The position numbers were made by a program, and so were the translations under genes. Of a stretch of DNA of 64,000 nucleotides, positions 34,725 to 43,740 are shown one piece after another (position 1 is the first letter of the stretch; each line of letters begins with the position of its first letter). The notes below the pieces were generated by a model. It worked only from the letters and a program-made list of their open reading frames with translations. It was not told the origin of the DNA and did no database searches. This DNA is from Sorangium cellulosum So0157-2 (GTDB lineage Bacteria; Myxococcota_A; Polyangia; Polyangiales; Polyangiaceae). The stretch spans positions 1,426,001 to 1,490,000 of the forward strand of contig NC_021658.1 of NCBI RefSeq assembly GCF_000418325.1. Reading direction: 5' to 3'.

Positions 34725-35722
34725 TTTCTTCCGAATGCTTCGTCGATCTGGCGCTGGAGCTCGGCATCCACCTCGGCTGCCGCTTCAAATACCAGCTCGG
34801 CGTAAGGCTCGCACGCGCGACGTAGCGTTTCGTGCTCCTTGAGCGCAAGGTAAGCGTTTGGCTCGTCACGTAGCTGCTTGGCCCTATCTCGCCAGCGTTC
34901 TAGCGCAGCCGCATAAAAAGTCTGTTTGTAGGACGACTGGAACCTCTGTCGTTCCTCGTGGTAGAGGCGAGGGTCCGCTGCCAATGCTGCGGCGTCTGCT
35001 CGCGAGTCCGTGTGAGTGAGCCATGCTGCGCGCGACTCGAGTTCCAGCAGTAGCTCGTCGTTTGATTCGTGTCGCGGCGCAGCCTTCATCAAGGAATCCA
35101 ACGTGCCGGAGATCGCCTGGACTCGCCAGAACATCGACGTGAAAAGCGCGCGCTGGAGCGACGTGCTTGGCTGCGGTCTGGCGTTCCGAAGCGCTTGACT
35201 GGCCGGGCCAAAGATTTTGCCGTGGTCGTGGGGTGCCGCGGGTCGTCCTGCATGCTTGAGGGGCGCCTCGTGGTACGTCTCGTTGGGAAATGACCTGGCG
35301 AAGCCGTGGCGCTCGTGTGTGAGCAGTAGGTCGCATGCGAGGAGGTAGTACTCCGACGCGATGGGTTCGAAGATTTCTTCGTAGAGAAGGCCGACGTGGT
35401 ATGGCTCGTTTCGGTAGGAGTGGCAGTTGAGGATGAAGTCGCGCTGTGGCTCGTCGATGTAACCCAGGCGTGCGCAAAATTTTGGCTTTTCGTCGAAGCG
35501 CTGTCCCAGGGCAGCCTTGCGCTCTCCGCGGCTGAATTTCTCCTGGCCGAGCTTGGCGTGGTTTGCGTCGGCCTTGCATGCGTCCTCGCACCATCCGTGC
35601 AGGATCAATTCAACGATGTCGTCGATGAGGATGAGCGCGCAGCGTGCATGTGCCGGTGTCCGCTGGTGGAGCTGCTGGGCCGCGAGATCGAGTTGCTCTG
35701 TGACACGTGCGATGAAATCCAT
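34721..35722 (-). CDS. HEPN-like protein, candidate RNase toxin
   Basis: A 333-residue soluble protein, lower in GC than its surroundings. Near residue 104 it reads CHSYRNEPYHVG, which fits the R-X4-H catalytic motif of HEPN ribonucleases, and the preceding helix ARCALILIDDIVELILHGW is of HEPN type. The rest is helical and ends in a charged coiled coil. HEPN proteins act as RNA-cutting toxins in toxin-antitoxin and abortive-infection systems. The ATG at 35722 follows GAAGGA. Directly upstream lies a DUF433 antitoxin-like frame. Composition and the damaged neighbours suggest acquisition by transfer. The family assignment rests on one motif and helix pattern. Confidence 0.5.
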   Translation of the reverse strand: MDFIARVTEQLDLAAQQLHQRTPAHARCALILIDDIVELILHGWCEDACKADANHAKLGQEKFSRGERKAALGQRFDEKPKFCARLGYIDEPQRDFILNCHSYRNEPYHVGLLYEEIFEPIASEYYLLACDLLLTHERHGFARSFPNETYHEAPLKHAGRPAAPHDHGKIFGPASQALRNARPQPSTSLQRALFTSMFWRVQAISGTLDSLMKAAPRHESNDELLLELESRAAWLTHTDSRADAAALAADPRLYHEERQRFQSSYKQTFYAAALERWRDRAKQLRDEPNAYLALKEHETLRRACEPYAELVFEAAAEVDAELQRQIDEAFGRK

Positions 35723-35964
35723 GATTGTATCCTTCGCTGCGCCGGCTCCGCACGGGTCATGGTGTGGATCTTCCACCCGAAGGTTACAGCACCGTAGGCA
35801 ATGCAGGCGAGGACGTCGTTCTCCTCGATCCCGTGCTCGGAAATCACATCCTGGACGGACATGCCGCTGGTGAGGAGGTCGATTACGAGCGATGACCAGA
35901 TTCGGTGCCTGCAGATGCAGGGCTGGCCGAGGCAGACGTTCGGGGCGACGAAGATCCGGTCCAG
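35605..35964 (-). pseudogene. DUF433 antitoxin-like frame without a start codon
   Basis: Family-like sequence runs from about 35964 to 35782: LDRIFVAPNVCLGQPC, then HRIWSSLVIDLLTSGMSVQD and ENDVLACIAYGA. This is the typical DUF433 helix-turn-helix domain, usually an antitoxin paired with a PIN-type toxin. No ATG, GTG or TTG precedes the domain in frame; the only start (35862) lies inside it. The frame then runs on into the HEPN-like gene, to a stop at 35605. Either the 5' end has decayed or a non-standard start is used. It would be the upstream gene of a possible HEPN/DUF433 pair. Confidence 0.6.
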
Positions 35965-36141
35965 GGAGGGCCCGTGCCCGGCGTCGGGGCAGACGCAGGT
36001 CCCACGGCGTGACGAATCCGGGGAGCTGCCCGGAATTCAAGAATGAGACGCGTCTGCTCCGGCCCCTGCGGGACCCACCGCACGCGCTTGGCACGCCGTC
36101 TCAGGACTCAGCATGGCCGTACCTACCCGAGAGACTACCCG

Positions 36142-37026
36142 ATGCCCTCAGTCACCCATGAAGCCCTGGTGGAGCTGTTCAAGAACCGGCCGACGCTGGC
36201 CGCCGAGATGCTGCACGACGCGCTCGGCCAGCCGGTCCCGGCCTTCACGGAGGCGCGCGTCGAGCCCTCCGACCTCACCGAGATCCTGCCCTCCGACCGC
36301 CGGGCGGATGCCGTCGTCGTGCTGCTGGTCGCCGAGCAACGGCGGCCCGCGATGGCCGTCGTGGTCGAGGTGCAGCTCGGCGTCGACGTGGACAAGCCGT
36401 ACGTCTGGCCGGTCTACGTCACCCAGACGAGGGCCCGGCACCGCTGTCCGACCCGGCTGCTCGTCGTGACGATCGACGCGGCGATGGCCCAGTGGTGCTC
36501 GCGGCCGATCGACACGGGCCACCCCGGCTTGACGCTGACGCCGCTGGTGCTGGGGCCGGAGGGGGTCCCCGTCGTCACGGACGCCGAGCAGGCGAGGGCG
36601 GCGCCCGAGGTGGTGGTGCTGTCGGCGATGGCGCACGGACGGGGCGAGGAAGGGGAGGCGATCGGCGTGGCGTTCCTGGCGGCGGTAGCCGGGCTCGATG
36701 AGGAGCGCCGCGCCCTGTACGCGGATGTGGTGCTATCCTCGCTGAACGAAGCGGCGAGGCGGATGTTGGAGGCGATGATGAAGAGCGGATACCAGTATCA
36801 GAGTGAATTCGCGCGCAGCTACGTGGCCCAGGGCCGGCAGGAGGGCAGCATCGAGGCCAAGGCGCAGGCCGTGCTCGCCGTGCTAGAGACCCGCGGGCTG
36901 GAGATCCCCGCCGAGGTGCGGGAGCGCGTCCTCGCGAGCACCGACCTCGCCGAGCTGGACCGCTGGATCCGCCGCGCCGCGGTCGTCGGCGAAGCCCGGG
37001 AGCTCCTCGCCACGAACGGCTCCTGA
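36142..37026 (+). CDS. PD-(D/E)XK nuclease-like protein
   Basis: A 294-residue protein with a likely PD-(D/E)XK nuclease core: RRADAVVVLL (Asp56) followed by AMAVVVEVQLGVDVDK, with the E-V-Q triad at 76-78 in place of E-x-K. The family resembles Rpn/transposase-like nucleases found in many copies in myxobacteria. The C-terminal third is helical (EFARSYVAQGRQEGSIEAKA) as in Rpn-like proteins. The ATG at 36142 was chosen because conserved-looking sequence begins there; the ribosome-binding site is weak. It stands alone. Its role may be recombination-promoting or defensive; the evidence does not decide. Confidence 0.6.
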   Translation: MPSVTHEALVELFKNRPTLAAEMLHDALGQPVPAFTEARVEPSDLTEILPSDRRADAVVVLLVAEQRRPAMAVVVEVQLGVDVDKPYVWPVYVTQTRARHRCPTRLLVVTIDAAMAQWCSRPIDTGHPGLTLTPLVLGPEGVPVVTDAEQARAAPEVVVLSAMAHGRGEEGEAIGVAFLAAVAGLDEERRALYADVVLSSLNEAARRMLEAMMKSGYQYQSEFARSYVAQGRQEGSIEAKAQAVLAVLETRGLEIPAEVRERVLASTDLAELDRWIRRAAVVGEARELLATNGS

Positions 37027-37154
37027 ACGGACGCCGCAGGCCCCAAACCCCGTCCACCTCCTCTGCCTCTCCCAAGGCCAGCCGCAGCGCGAACGTTGCG
37101 CCGCCGAGCCGCCCAGACTGGGCCGGCCGGTCACGGTCGCTCCTGCCGCTTCCG

Positions 37155-37862
37155 TCACCGCGACCCCGCGGGCGCCGTCCCCGCCGCCCCCGCCGGCGCC
37201 GCGCTCGCCGGTGCGCCCGCGGGAGGCGGCTCCCCCGGGCGCGGCCTCAGCCCCTCCATGAGCAACCCGCTCACCAGGCGCGCGAGCTGCGCCGCCTCGA
37301 TCGGCTTGTCGTACCTTCCGAGCTGCCCCTGCGTCAGCAGCACCGCCAGCCCGTGCATGCTCGACCAAAGCACCAAAGCGAGCTGCATCGGATCCCCCCC
37401 GCGCAGGATCCCCGCCGCCTGCCCCTCCGCGATGCTGTCCATCGTCGCCCGGTGGCCCTCGGCGCGCGCCCGCACGAGATCCGGCGCGCTCTCCTTCACC
37501 GTGTCATACGGCGCATGCATCACCCGGAACGCCGCTGGGCGCTCGACCGCGAACACCACATACGCCTCCGCAATCGCGCGCAACCGCGCGATCGGATCCG
37601 CGCCCGCCGCCGCCACGCGCGCCGTCAGCAGCTCCCCGAAGGCGCGGAAGCCCTCGACCGCGACGGCCGCCAAGAGCTCCTCCTTCGTCTCGAAATGACG
37701 GTACGGCGCCCGGGGGCTGACGCCGAGCTCCCGGCCCAGCGCTCGTAACGAAAGGTCCTCCGCCCGCTGATGCTCGAGCGTCCGGAACGCAGCGTCGACA
37801 AGCGCCTGACGCAGATCGCCGTGATGATAGGTGCCAGTCTTCTTCCTCTTCACGCTCGACAT
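37155..37862 (-). CDS. TetR-family transcriptional regulator
   Basis: A 235-residue TetR regulator. The N-terminal DNA-binding domain is clear (GTYHHGDLRQALVDAAFRTL, RALGRELGVSPRAPYRHFETKEELLAAVA), and the ligand domain is of the WHG type (LALVLWSSMHGLAVLLTQG). A Pro/Ala-rich tail of about 25 residues follows. The ATG at 37862 has GGGAG upstream. Only 27 bases separate its start from that of the divergent carotenoid oxygenase, so the two promoters must overlap and the regulator probably controls both. Confidence 0.9.
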   Translation of the reverse strand: MSSVKRKKTGTYHHGDLRQALVDAAFRTLEHQRAEDLSLRALGRELGVSPRAPYRHFETKEELLAAVAVEGFRAFGELLTARVAAAGADPIARLRAIAEAYVVFAVERPAAFRVMHAPYDTVKESAPDLVRARAEGHRATMDSIAEGQAAGILRGGDPMQLALVLWSSMHGLAVLLTQGQLGRYDKPIEAAQLARLVSGLLMEGLRPRPGEPPPAGAPASAAPAGAAGTAPAGSR

Positions 37863-37889
37863 CTCGCTCCCAGAGTATACAGTGAATAC
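37863..37889. promoter_or_regulatory. 27-base divergent control region
   Basis: The whole space between two divergent start codons is 27 bases and contains GTATAC and GAATAC separated by AGT, a loose repeat that may be the TetR site and may also supply a -10 box. The carotenoid oxygenase start has no visible ribosome-binding site, so a leaderless message is possible. Confidence 0.5.
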
Positions 37890-39158
37890 ATGGAGAACGC
37901 GGACGCGACCACGACCACGGGCTCGTCGCCCTTTCACCTGGCCGGCGCCTTCGCCCCCGTGCGCGAGGAGCGGACCGACCTCGACCTCGAGGTCCTCGGC
38001 GAGATCCCGGCGGATCTCCGCGGCACGTACGTGCGCAACGGGCCGAATCCTCGGTCTGGGTGGTCGCCGGCGTGGTTCGCCGCGGAGGGGATGCTCCACG
38101 GCGTGCGCCTGGAGGACGGCCGCGCGCGCTGGTATCGAAACCGCTGGATCGCCGGCACTTACGCGAACACGAGCGTGATCCGGCACGCGGGGCGGATGCT
38201 CGCGCTCGTCGAGGCGATGCCGCCGGTCGAGGTGACCGGAGACCTGGAGACCGTGGGGACCTACGATTTCGGCGGTGCGCTCGGCGGCCCGATGACCGCT
38301 CACCCGAAGATCTGCCCGCGCACCGGAGAGCTGCTCTTCTTCTCCCAGGGGCACTCGCGCCCGCACCTCACGTACTATCGCGCGGATGCCGCGGGCCGCG
38401 TGGTCCACCGCGCGCCGATCGACGTCCCCGCGATGACGTTCATGCACGATTTCGCGATCACCGAGCGATACGTGCTCTTCTACGTCCTCCCGGTGCTGTT
38501 CGGCGACGCGCGCTCGGCGGTGCCGCTCCGGTGGGACGACGACTTCCCCGCGCGCATCGGCGTCCTTCCCCGCGACGGCGGCAACGAGGACGTGCGATGG
38601 TTCGACGTCGCGCCCTGCACGATCAGCCACACCGTCAACGCCTTCGAGGACGGCAATGCGATCGTGCTCGACGCGGTGCGCGCGCCGCGGATCATGGCGC
38701 CGCACGCGCTCCACCGGCTCACGTTCGACCTCGCCAGCGGCCGCGCCGCCGAGTCCGAGCTGGATCCACGGTTCCTCGACTTCCCGCGCGTGCACCCGGC
38801 GGTCGTCGGCGCCCGCCATCGCCGCGCGTACACGACCGAGCTCTGCGACTTCCGCCCCGACGGCGGCTTCTCGCGGACCATCGCGCGAAGGCTCGATCTC
38901 GAGACCGGCGCGGCGATCGCTCACGACTTCGGGGACGGCGCGATGCCCGGCGAGTGCGCCGTCGCGCCGCGGCCAGGGAGCGCCGCCGAGGACGACGCCT
39001 GGGTGATCCTGTTCGTCCACCGCCGCGACGGCGCCGCGACCGAGCTCGTCATCCTCGACGCCGCGAGGTTCGCGTCGCCTCCCGTCGCGCGCGCCCGCCT
39101 GCCGTGCCGCGTCCCGTTCGGGCTCCACGGCGAATGGCTCCCCGACGCGGAGGCCTAG
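37890..39158 (+). CDS. Carotenoid cleavage oxygenase
   Basis: A 422-residue enzyme of the carotenoid/retinal-pigment (CCD/RPE65) family, a seven-bladed propeller with a four-His iron centre. All four ligands can be placed: His138 (TAHPK), His186 (TFMHDFAI), His247 (ISHTVNAFEDG) and His413 (FGLHGEWLP). The N-terminal LRGTYVRNGPNP motif is typical. It has no signal peptide. The reaction is oxidative cleavage of a C=C bond in a carotenoid, apocarotenoid or stilbene-like phenylpropanoid. It faces the TetR gene and has no carotenoid genes nearby. Start codon choice is limited by the 27-base gap. Confidence 0.9.
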   Translation: MENADATTTTGSSPFHLAGAFAPVREERTDLDLEVLGEIPADLRGTYVRNGPNPRSGWSPAWFAAEGMLHGVRLEDGRARWYRNRWIAGTYANTSVIRHAGRMLALVEAMPPVEVTGDLETVGTYDFGGALGGPMTAHPKICPRTGELLFFSQGHSRPHLTYYRADAAGRVVHRAPIDVPAMTFMHDFAITERYVLFYVLPVLFGDARSAVPLRWDDDFPARIGVLPRDGGNEDVRWFDVAPCTISHTVNAFEDGNAIVLDAVRAPRIMAPHALHRLTFDLASGRAAESELDPRFLDFPRVHPAVVGARHRRAYTTELCDFRPDGGFSRTIARRLDLETGAAIAHDFGDGAMPGECAVAPRPGSAAEDDAWVILFVHRRDGAATELVILDAARFASPPVARARLPCRVPFGLHGEWLPDAEA

Positions 39159-39200
39159 GGCGCCGGTCACATCGGAATTCGGCGAAAATCGATTCATGGG

Positions 39201-39299
39201 AAGAGGACCGCAAGGGCGCAAGGGACGCAGGGCGAGGAGAAGAATATAATTCCATCTCTGTCCCCTTGCGCCTCTTGCGCCCTTGCGGTCTCTCCTCTT
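39201..39299. repeat. Long imperfect inverted repeat (hairpin element)
   Basis: The left arm AAGAGGACCGCAAGGGCGCA (39201-39220) continues to about 39232. The right arm (39262-39299) carries the complement, TGCGCCCTTGCGG, embedded in two GCAAG-rich units. The loop contains the AT-rich AGAATATAATT. The unit GCAAGGGCGCAAGGG is repeated within each arm. It lies between the convergent carotenoid oxygenase and APH-fold genes and could be a bidirectional terminator or a dispersed palindromic element. Confidence 0.75.
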
Positions 39300-39392
39300 G
39301 CTGCATGCCGTGCTCTTCCAGCTTGTTCCTCGGCGGATCCGGCGGGGGCCGCAACCATGTGAATTGCGCTGACTGCCAACCTGTTCGGTGCT

Positions 39393-40613
39393 TTAGGCGC
39401 GCGAGTGCACCATCTCGGCGGTCCGCTCGAGCCACTCCAGCACATCCCTGGCGTGGTAGGGGTGCTCCGACGGCTCGATGCCGTCGAGGAACGTGCGGTA
39501 GATGACCGCTTGGCGGGCAGCGGCGACGGGGGCGAGCAGCTCGGCGGCGCGCTCGGGGTCGGACCCCGGGACCGCGGCGCGCCACGCGCGGCCCCAGAGG
39601 CTCCGGAGCGGGCCCACCGCGCCCGGCGGAACCCGCGTGAGGAACGCCGGCTGATCGAGCAGCGGGTGCCCGACGCCGCTGTCGCCCCAGTCCAGCAGCG
39701 CGACCGACGTCGCGTCGCCGCGGGCGTTGCCAGGATGGAAGTCGCCGTGGACGAGCGTGTCGGGCAACCCGGCCTCGGCCAGGCGACGGAAGCGCCCGGG
39801 CAGGCCGTCGACGAACCCGTCGAGGGTCGCCCGATCGCCGGCGGACAACTCGGGAGTGCGCTCCACCGCGTCGGCGATGAGCCGTGTCAGGGCCGCCCCG
39901 CGGAAGTCCGGCAGCCCCAGCGCCAGGAACTCGTCGACCCGCCGGCTCGCGTCGCGCTGCAGGCCGACCAGCAGCGAGACAAGCCGCTCCAGGATCGGCA
40001 GCTCGGCGTGATACAGATCCTCGCCGGGGAGCTCCGGCATGAGGATCCGCCGGCCGTCGTGGCCGAGGAGCGCCGGTACGGGCCCGCCCGCGAGCCGCGC
40101 GATGAGGGCCCCCTCATGCCCGAAGAACGGCGGGACGTGCTTCAGCCAGAATGTCTGGCCTTCGGCGCGGAGCCGCCACACGCTCGACAGGTTCCAGGAC
40201 CGGATCTGCTCCGCGGGCGCCGTGCGCGAGAGACCCCGAGCGCGCAGGACCGAGTCCGCCCAGGCGAGGTCGTCGGAAGGCCCGCCCGGCCGCGCCCACG
40301 GCTGCCGGAGCGGGTGATCGTCGAGCGCCCCGCGCCAGGGCTCGACACCGGGCGGCGGCGGCGCCTCGGCCTCGACGAGGTAGGTGACGCCCCCGCCGTG
40401 GGGAGCGGGGAGCTCGGTGGCGAGGATCCGGAGGATCGTCACCGTGATGCCGAAGCGCTCGCGCGCCCCCTGGATGACCGCGCCGGTGTCCTGCCACCAC
40501 GGCGTCGTGACCGGATAGGGCGGCAGCGCGCCGAGGAGCTCTCCCGCCCTGGTGACAACGACGAGTCGAACGATGCGCGGCGGCTCGGTCTGCACGGGGC
40601 GGATGATAGCCAA
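39393..40613 (-). CDS. APH-fold phosphotransferase with an extra N-terminal domain
   Basis: A 406-residue protein. The C-terminal two-thirds is an aminoglycoside phosphotransferase/choline-kinase fold: VWRLRAEGQTFWLKHV (nucleotide-binding Lys), HGDFHPGN (catalytic Asp) and LLDWGDSGVGHP (metal-binding Asp). The first 100 residues look like a small separate domain of NUDIX-like shape (RIVRLVVVTRAGELLGALP, ARERFGITVTILRIL), without a full NUDIX box. The frame opens with a TTG at 40613 lacking a clear ribosome-binding site, so the start is uncertain. The substrate could be an antibiotic, amino alcohol or sugar. Confidence 0.8.
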   Translation of the reverse strand: MAIIRPVQTEPPRIVRLVVVTRAGELLGALPPYPVTTPWWQDTGAVIQGARERFGITVTILRILATELPAPHGGGVTYLVEAEAPPPPGVEPWRGALDDHPLRQPWARPGGPSDDLAWADSVLRARGLSRTAPAEQIRSWNLSSVWRLRAEGQTFWLKHVPPFFGHEGALIARLAGGPVPALLGHDGRRILMPELPGEDLYHAELPILERLVSLLVGLQRDASRRVDEFLALGLPDFRGAALTRLIADAVERTPELSAGDRATLDGFVDGLPGRFRRLAEAGLPDTLVHGDFHPGNARGDATSVALLDWGDSGVGHPLLDQPAFLTRVPPGAVGPLRSLWGRAWRAAVPGSDPERAAELLAPVAAARQAVIYRTFLDGIEPSEHPYHARDVLEWLERTAEMVHSRA

Positions 40614-40707
40614 GGGCCGGCGCTGGTCGAGCGCTCGGATCCGTGACGGACGGCGGCGCTCCCGCGAGGAGAGGCGACTCCGATCCTCATCCGAACACCG
40701 CTCTCGT

Positions 40708-41631
40708 CTAGAGCGGATGCGCCGCGACGGCCGCCCTGACGGCGCGCTCGAGCGCCTCGCCGTCCTCGCGCGAGAGGGCGCGCATCGCGCCCGGGAACGC
40801 CGCTTCGAGATCGACGAGCACGTCGAGCGCCGCCTCCGCGTCGACGGCCGCGCGATCGTGGCGCCCGACCTTCGAGGCGGCGGAGGCCAGGCGCGGGCCG
40901 TTCGCGAGCCGCTCGCCCCAGCGGATCAGCGCGGGCAGATCCACCGGGCGCTCCGGATCCCAGGGCGCGCTCTCGTCGAAGCGGTCCTCGCGCATCTCGG
41001 CGATCTTGCGCTTGAGCGCCATGTACGCGCCCGCCGGCATGCGGACATCGGGCTTGGCGACCAGCCCCTCCGCGAGGTTGGCCGGGCCGAGCGGCGGCAA
41101 GCCCAGGGCGGACGCGACGCGCGACGGGAAGCGCTCGGGCAGGGCGGCGATCTCCGCCTTGCGCCCGCGGGCGAGGAGCGGGGGCATCATCAGCCCCGCC
41201 GCGGCGGCGACCGGCGCCGCCTCGCTGAAGGCGAGGAACGCGTCCTCGCCGCCGCCGACGGCGCGGAGCTCGAAGAGCGCCCACCGCAGATCGGGCGCGT
41301 ACCAGACGCCGGTCTGCACCGGGATCACGCCGCCAGCGGGGACGTCCGGGTGGGGATAGCCGCCGCCGAAGAGCTCGCCGTAGAGGACGAGTCGCTCCGC
41401 CCCCACCGCCGCGAACGCCGCGCGGGCGGCGTCCCGGAGCGACGCGCGGAGGAGCTGCCAGCCGAAGAAGGGGTCCTCGTCCCGGAGCCACTCCTTGCGC
41501 TTGCCGAAGCGGACGCCGGCCGCGTCGACGCCGATCACGAGCTGCGCGCCGTGGATCTTCTCGAGCGCGACCCACGTCGGAGCATCGCTCGCGCCGAGGC
41601 ACGGCATCTTGGGAAAGGCGAGGAACTCCAT
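40708..41631 (-). CDS. Rnl2-type RNA ligase
   Basis: A 307-residue nucleotidyltransferase of the T4 Rnl2/RNA-editing ligase type. The motifs can be followed: motif I ALEKIHGAQL with nucleophile Lys25, then FGKRKEWL, motif III YGELFGGGY, motif IV AEGLVAKP and motif V LKRKIAE. The enzyme would seal nicks or joined ends in RNA through a lysyl-AMP intermediate. A C-terminal helical domain (about 225-307) completes it. It lies alone between an APH-fold kinase and a histidine kinase. No RtcB, kinase-phosphatase or tRNA-repair partner is seen. The ATG at 41631 lacks a strong ribosome-binding site. Confidence 0.8.
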   Translation of the reverse strand: MEFLAFPKMPCLGASDAPTWVALEKIHGAQLVIGVDAAGVRFGKRKEWLRDEDPFFGWQLLRASLRDAARAAFAAVGAERLVLYGELFGGGYPHPDVPAGGVIPVQTGVWYAPDLRWALFELRAVGGGEDAFLAFSEAAPVAAAAGLMMPPLLARGRKAEIAALPERFPSRVASALGLPPLGPANLAEGLVAKPDVRMPAGAYMALKRKIAEMREDRFDESAPWDPERPVDLPALIRWGERLANGPRLASAASKVGRHDRAAVDAEAALDVLVDLEAAFPGAMRALSREDGEALERAVRAAVAAHPL

Positions 41632-41722
41632 TGCGCGACGATAACGCGGATGCCGGCGCCCACGTTAGGTGCTTGACTTCCGGGAAAGCCTTCGAGTTCT
41701 TTGGTCGAAGGGGGGGTCACCT

Positions 41723-43627
41723 ATGTCCGCCGAATCCAGCCAGGCTCCGCCGGCGCCGCGCTTTCGCCTCCTGCTGATCGAGGACAGCGCCATCGCGGCC
41801 TCGATCGTCCAGAGCCACCTCGACGCCGTGCCGTGGCAGCGCGCCGAGGTCGCGCACGCGGAGACGCTCGCGGCGGGGCTCGCGCGCGTGAAGGAGGGGT
41901 GGGACGTCGTCCTCCTCGATCTCTCCCTGCCCGACGGGGAGGGCCTCGAGGTGGTCGAGCGCATTCGCGACGTGGACGCGCACGTGCCCATCGTGGTGCT
42001 GACCGGCCACGACGACGTGCGCCTCGCGGAGCGCGCGCTCGGCGCCTCGGTGCAGGATTACCTCGTGAAGCGCAGCCTCGACGCCGACGCGCTGTGGCGC
42101 GCCATCCGCTATGCGGTCAGCCGCCAGCAGCTCGTGACGCAGCTCGCGCGGACCATGGCGGAGGCGCGGGAGAACGAGGCCAACCTGCACCAGCTGATCG
42201 CCCGGAGCGCCGACGGGGTGATCGTGCTCGACCCCGGCGGGGCGGTGCTGTTCGCGAACCCCGCCGCGGAGGCGCTGCTCGGCGAGGGGCGCCTCGTCGC
42301 CGGGCGGGGCTGCCCGGTGGCGCTGCCCGCCGGCGAGACGAGCCTGGAGCTCGGCGGGCACACGGTCTTCATCGATGTTCGATGGGTCGACGTGGACTGG
42401 CAGGGGCGGCCCTCGCGCATGGCGCTGCTGCGCGACGTGACCGGGCGGCGCCGGGCCGAGGAGCTGCGGCTGCGGCTCGAGCGCACCGAGCGGCTCGCCG
42501 CGGTCGGCCAGCTGGCGGCGGGCGTGGCCCACGAGATCAACAACCCGCTCGCGTACGTGGTGGCGAACCTCGAGCTGCTCGCCCGCGAGATCCGGCGCCT
42601 CTCCAGCCAGGGCGCGGCCACGGCGCACCTCGCCCAGCCGCTCGACGACGCCCGCCACGGCGCGGCGCGGGTGATGCACATCGTCCGGGATCTCGGGGTG
42701 TTCGCGCGCAGCGAGGCGAACGAGGCGATCGGGCCGACGGACGTCAACGCGGTGATCGAGGGCGCGCTCAACATCGTGCACGCGCAGATCAAGCACCGGG
42801 CGCGCGTGGTGCGCGAGCTCGCCCCGGTCTCGCGCGTGGGCGGGGCCGAGGGGCGCCTCACGCAGGTGTTCGTGAACCTGCTGATCAACGCGGCGCAGTC
42901 GATCCGGGAGGGGCGCGTCGCCGACAACCTCGTCGAGGTGCGCACCCGGCAGCAGGGCCGCGAGGTCGTCGCGGAGGTCGTGGACTCGGGCTGCGGCGTG
43001 GCCGAGGAGCACATGCCCCGGCTGTTCGAGCCGTTCTTCACCACGAAGCGCGCGGGCGAGGGGACCGGGCTCGGGCTCGCGATCTGCCGGAGCATCGTCG
43101 AGTCGTGCGGCGGGAGCATCGGGATCAGCAGCAAGGCCGGCGTGGGCACCTGCGTCCGCGTCCGGCTGCCCGTCTGGACGAGCGCCGAGCCCGCGGCGCT
43201 GCCGGCGCCGGCGCGCGACGAGGGGCCGGCGCGGCGCGCCCGGATCCTCGTCGTGGACGACGAGCCGCTCATCCTGCGGGCGCTCGGGGGGCTGCTCGGG
43301 TCATCGCACGAGGTCGTGTGCGTGGGCTCGGGCGCGCAGGCGCAAAGGACGCTCCGGCGGGACGCGGGCTTCGACGTCGTGCTCTGCGATCTCGTGATGC
43401 AGGAAGGCTCGGGGATAGAGCTCCACGAGTGGATCGAGGCGGAGCTGCCGGCGCTCGCGGACCGGGTGCTGTTCATGACCGGAGGCGGGACGAGCGAGGT
43501 GAGCCGGCGGTTCCTGGCGGCGTACGGGGGGCGCGTGCTGCCGAAGCCGATCGAGCCGGCGGAGCTGATCCGCCGGGTCGAGGCGCTGCTGCCGGCGAAG
43601 GCGGCGGAGCCGGCGGCGGGGACGTAG
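41723..43627 (+). CDS. Hybrid histidine kinase (REC-PAS-HisKA-HATPase-REC)
   Basis: A 634-residue cytoplasmic signalling protein without membrane segments. Order: receiver (Asp66 in DVVLLDLSLP); PAS-like domain (ENEANLHQLIARSADGVIVL); dimerisation domain with the phosphorylated His in GVAHEINNPLAYV; ATPase with N-box NLLINAAQSIRE and G-box GTGLGLAICRSIV; and a second receiver (DVVLCDLVMQ, with KP near the end). The ATG at 41723 is preceded by GAAGGGGGG. Receivers at both ends suggest that it is itself driven by another kinase. No separate response regulator with an output domain is nearby. Confidence 0.95.
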   Translation: MSAESSQAPPAPRFRLLLIEDSAIAASIVQSHLDAVPWQRAEVAHAETLAAGLARVKEGWDVVLLDLSLPDGEGLEVVERIRDVDAHVPIVVLTGHDDVRLAERALGASVQDYLVKRSLDADALWRAIRYAVSRQQLVTQLARTMAEARENEANLHQLIARSADGVIVLDPGGAVLFANPAAEALLGEGRLVAGRGCPVALPAGETSLELGGHTVFIDVRWVDVDWQGRPSRMALLRDVTGRRRAEELRLRLERTERLAAVGQLAAGVAHEINNPLAYVVANLELLAREIRRLSSQGAATAHLAQPLDDARHGAARVMHIVRDLGVFARSEANEAIGPTDVNAVIEGALNIVHAQIKHRARVVRELAPVSRVGGAEGRLTQVFVNLLINAAQSIREGRVADNLVEVRTRQQGREVVAEVVDSGCGVAEEHMPRLFEPFFTTKRAGEGTGLGLAICRSIVESCGGSIGISSKAGVGTCVRVRLPVWTSAEPAALPAPARDEGPARRARILVVDDEPLILRALGGLLGSSHEVVCVGSGAQAQRTLRRDAGFDVVLCDLVMQEGSGIELHEWIEAELPALADRVLFMTGGGTSEVSRRFLAAYGGRVLPKPIEPAELIRRVEALLPAKAAEPAAGT

Positions 43628-43740
43628 CGGCGAGGTCTAGGGGCCGGAGCACGAGCGCGGCGTGCTTGGAGCTTCGCTCGATTCGTGCATCCAAGGACGC
43701 GCGCCGCGGCCTCGCCGGTCGCGCCCGCGCGCCGCGGGGC

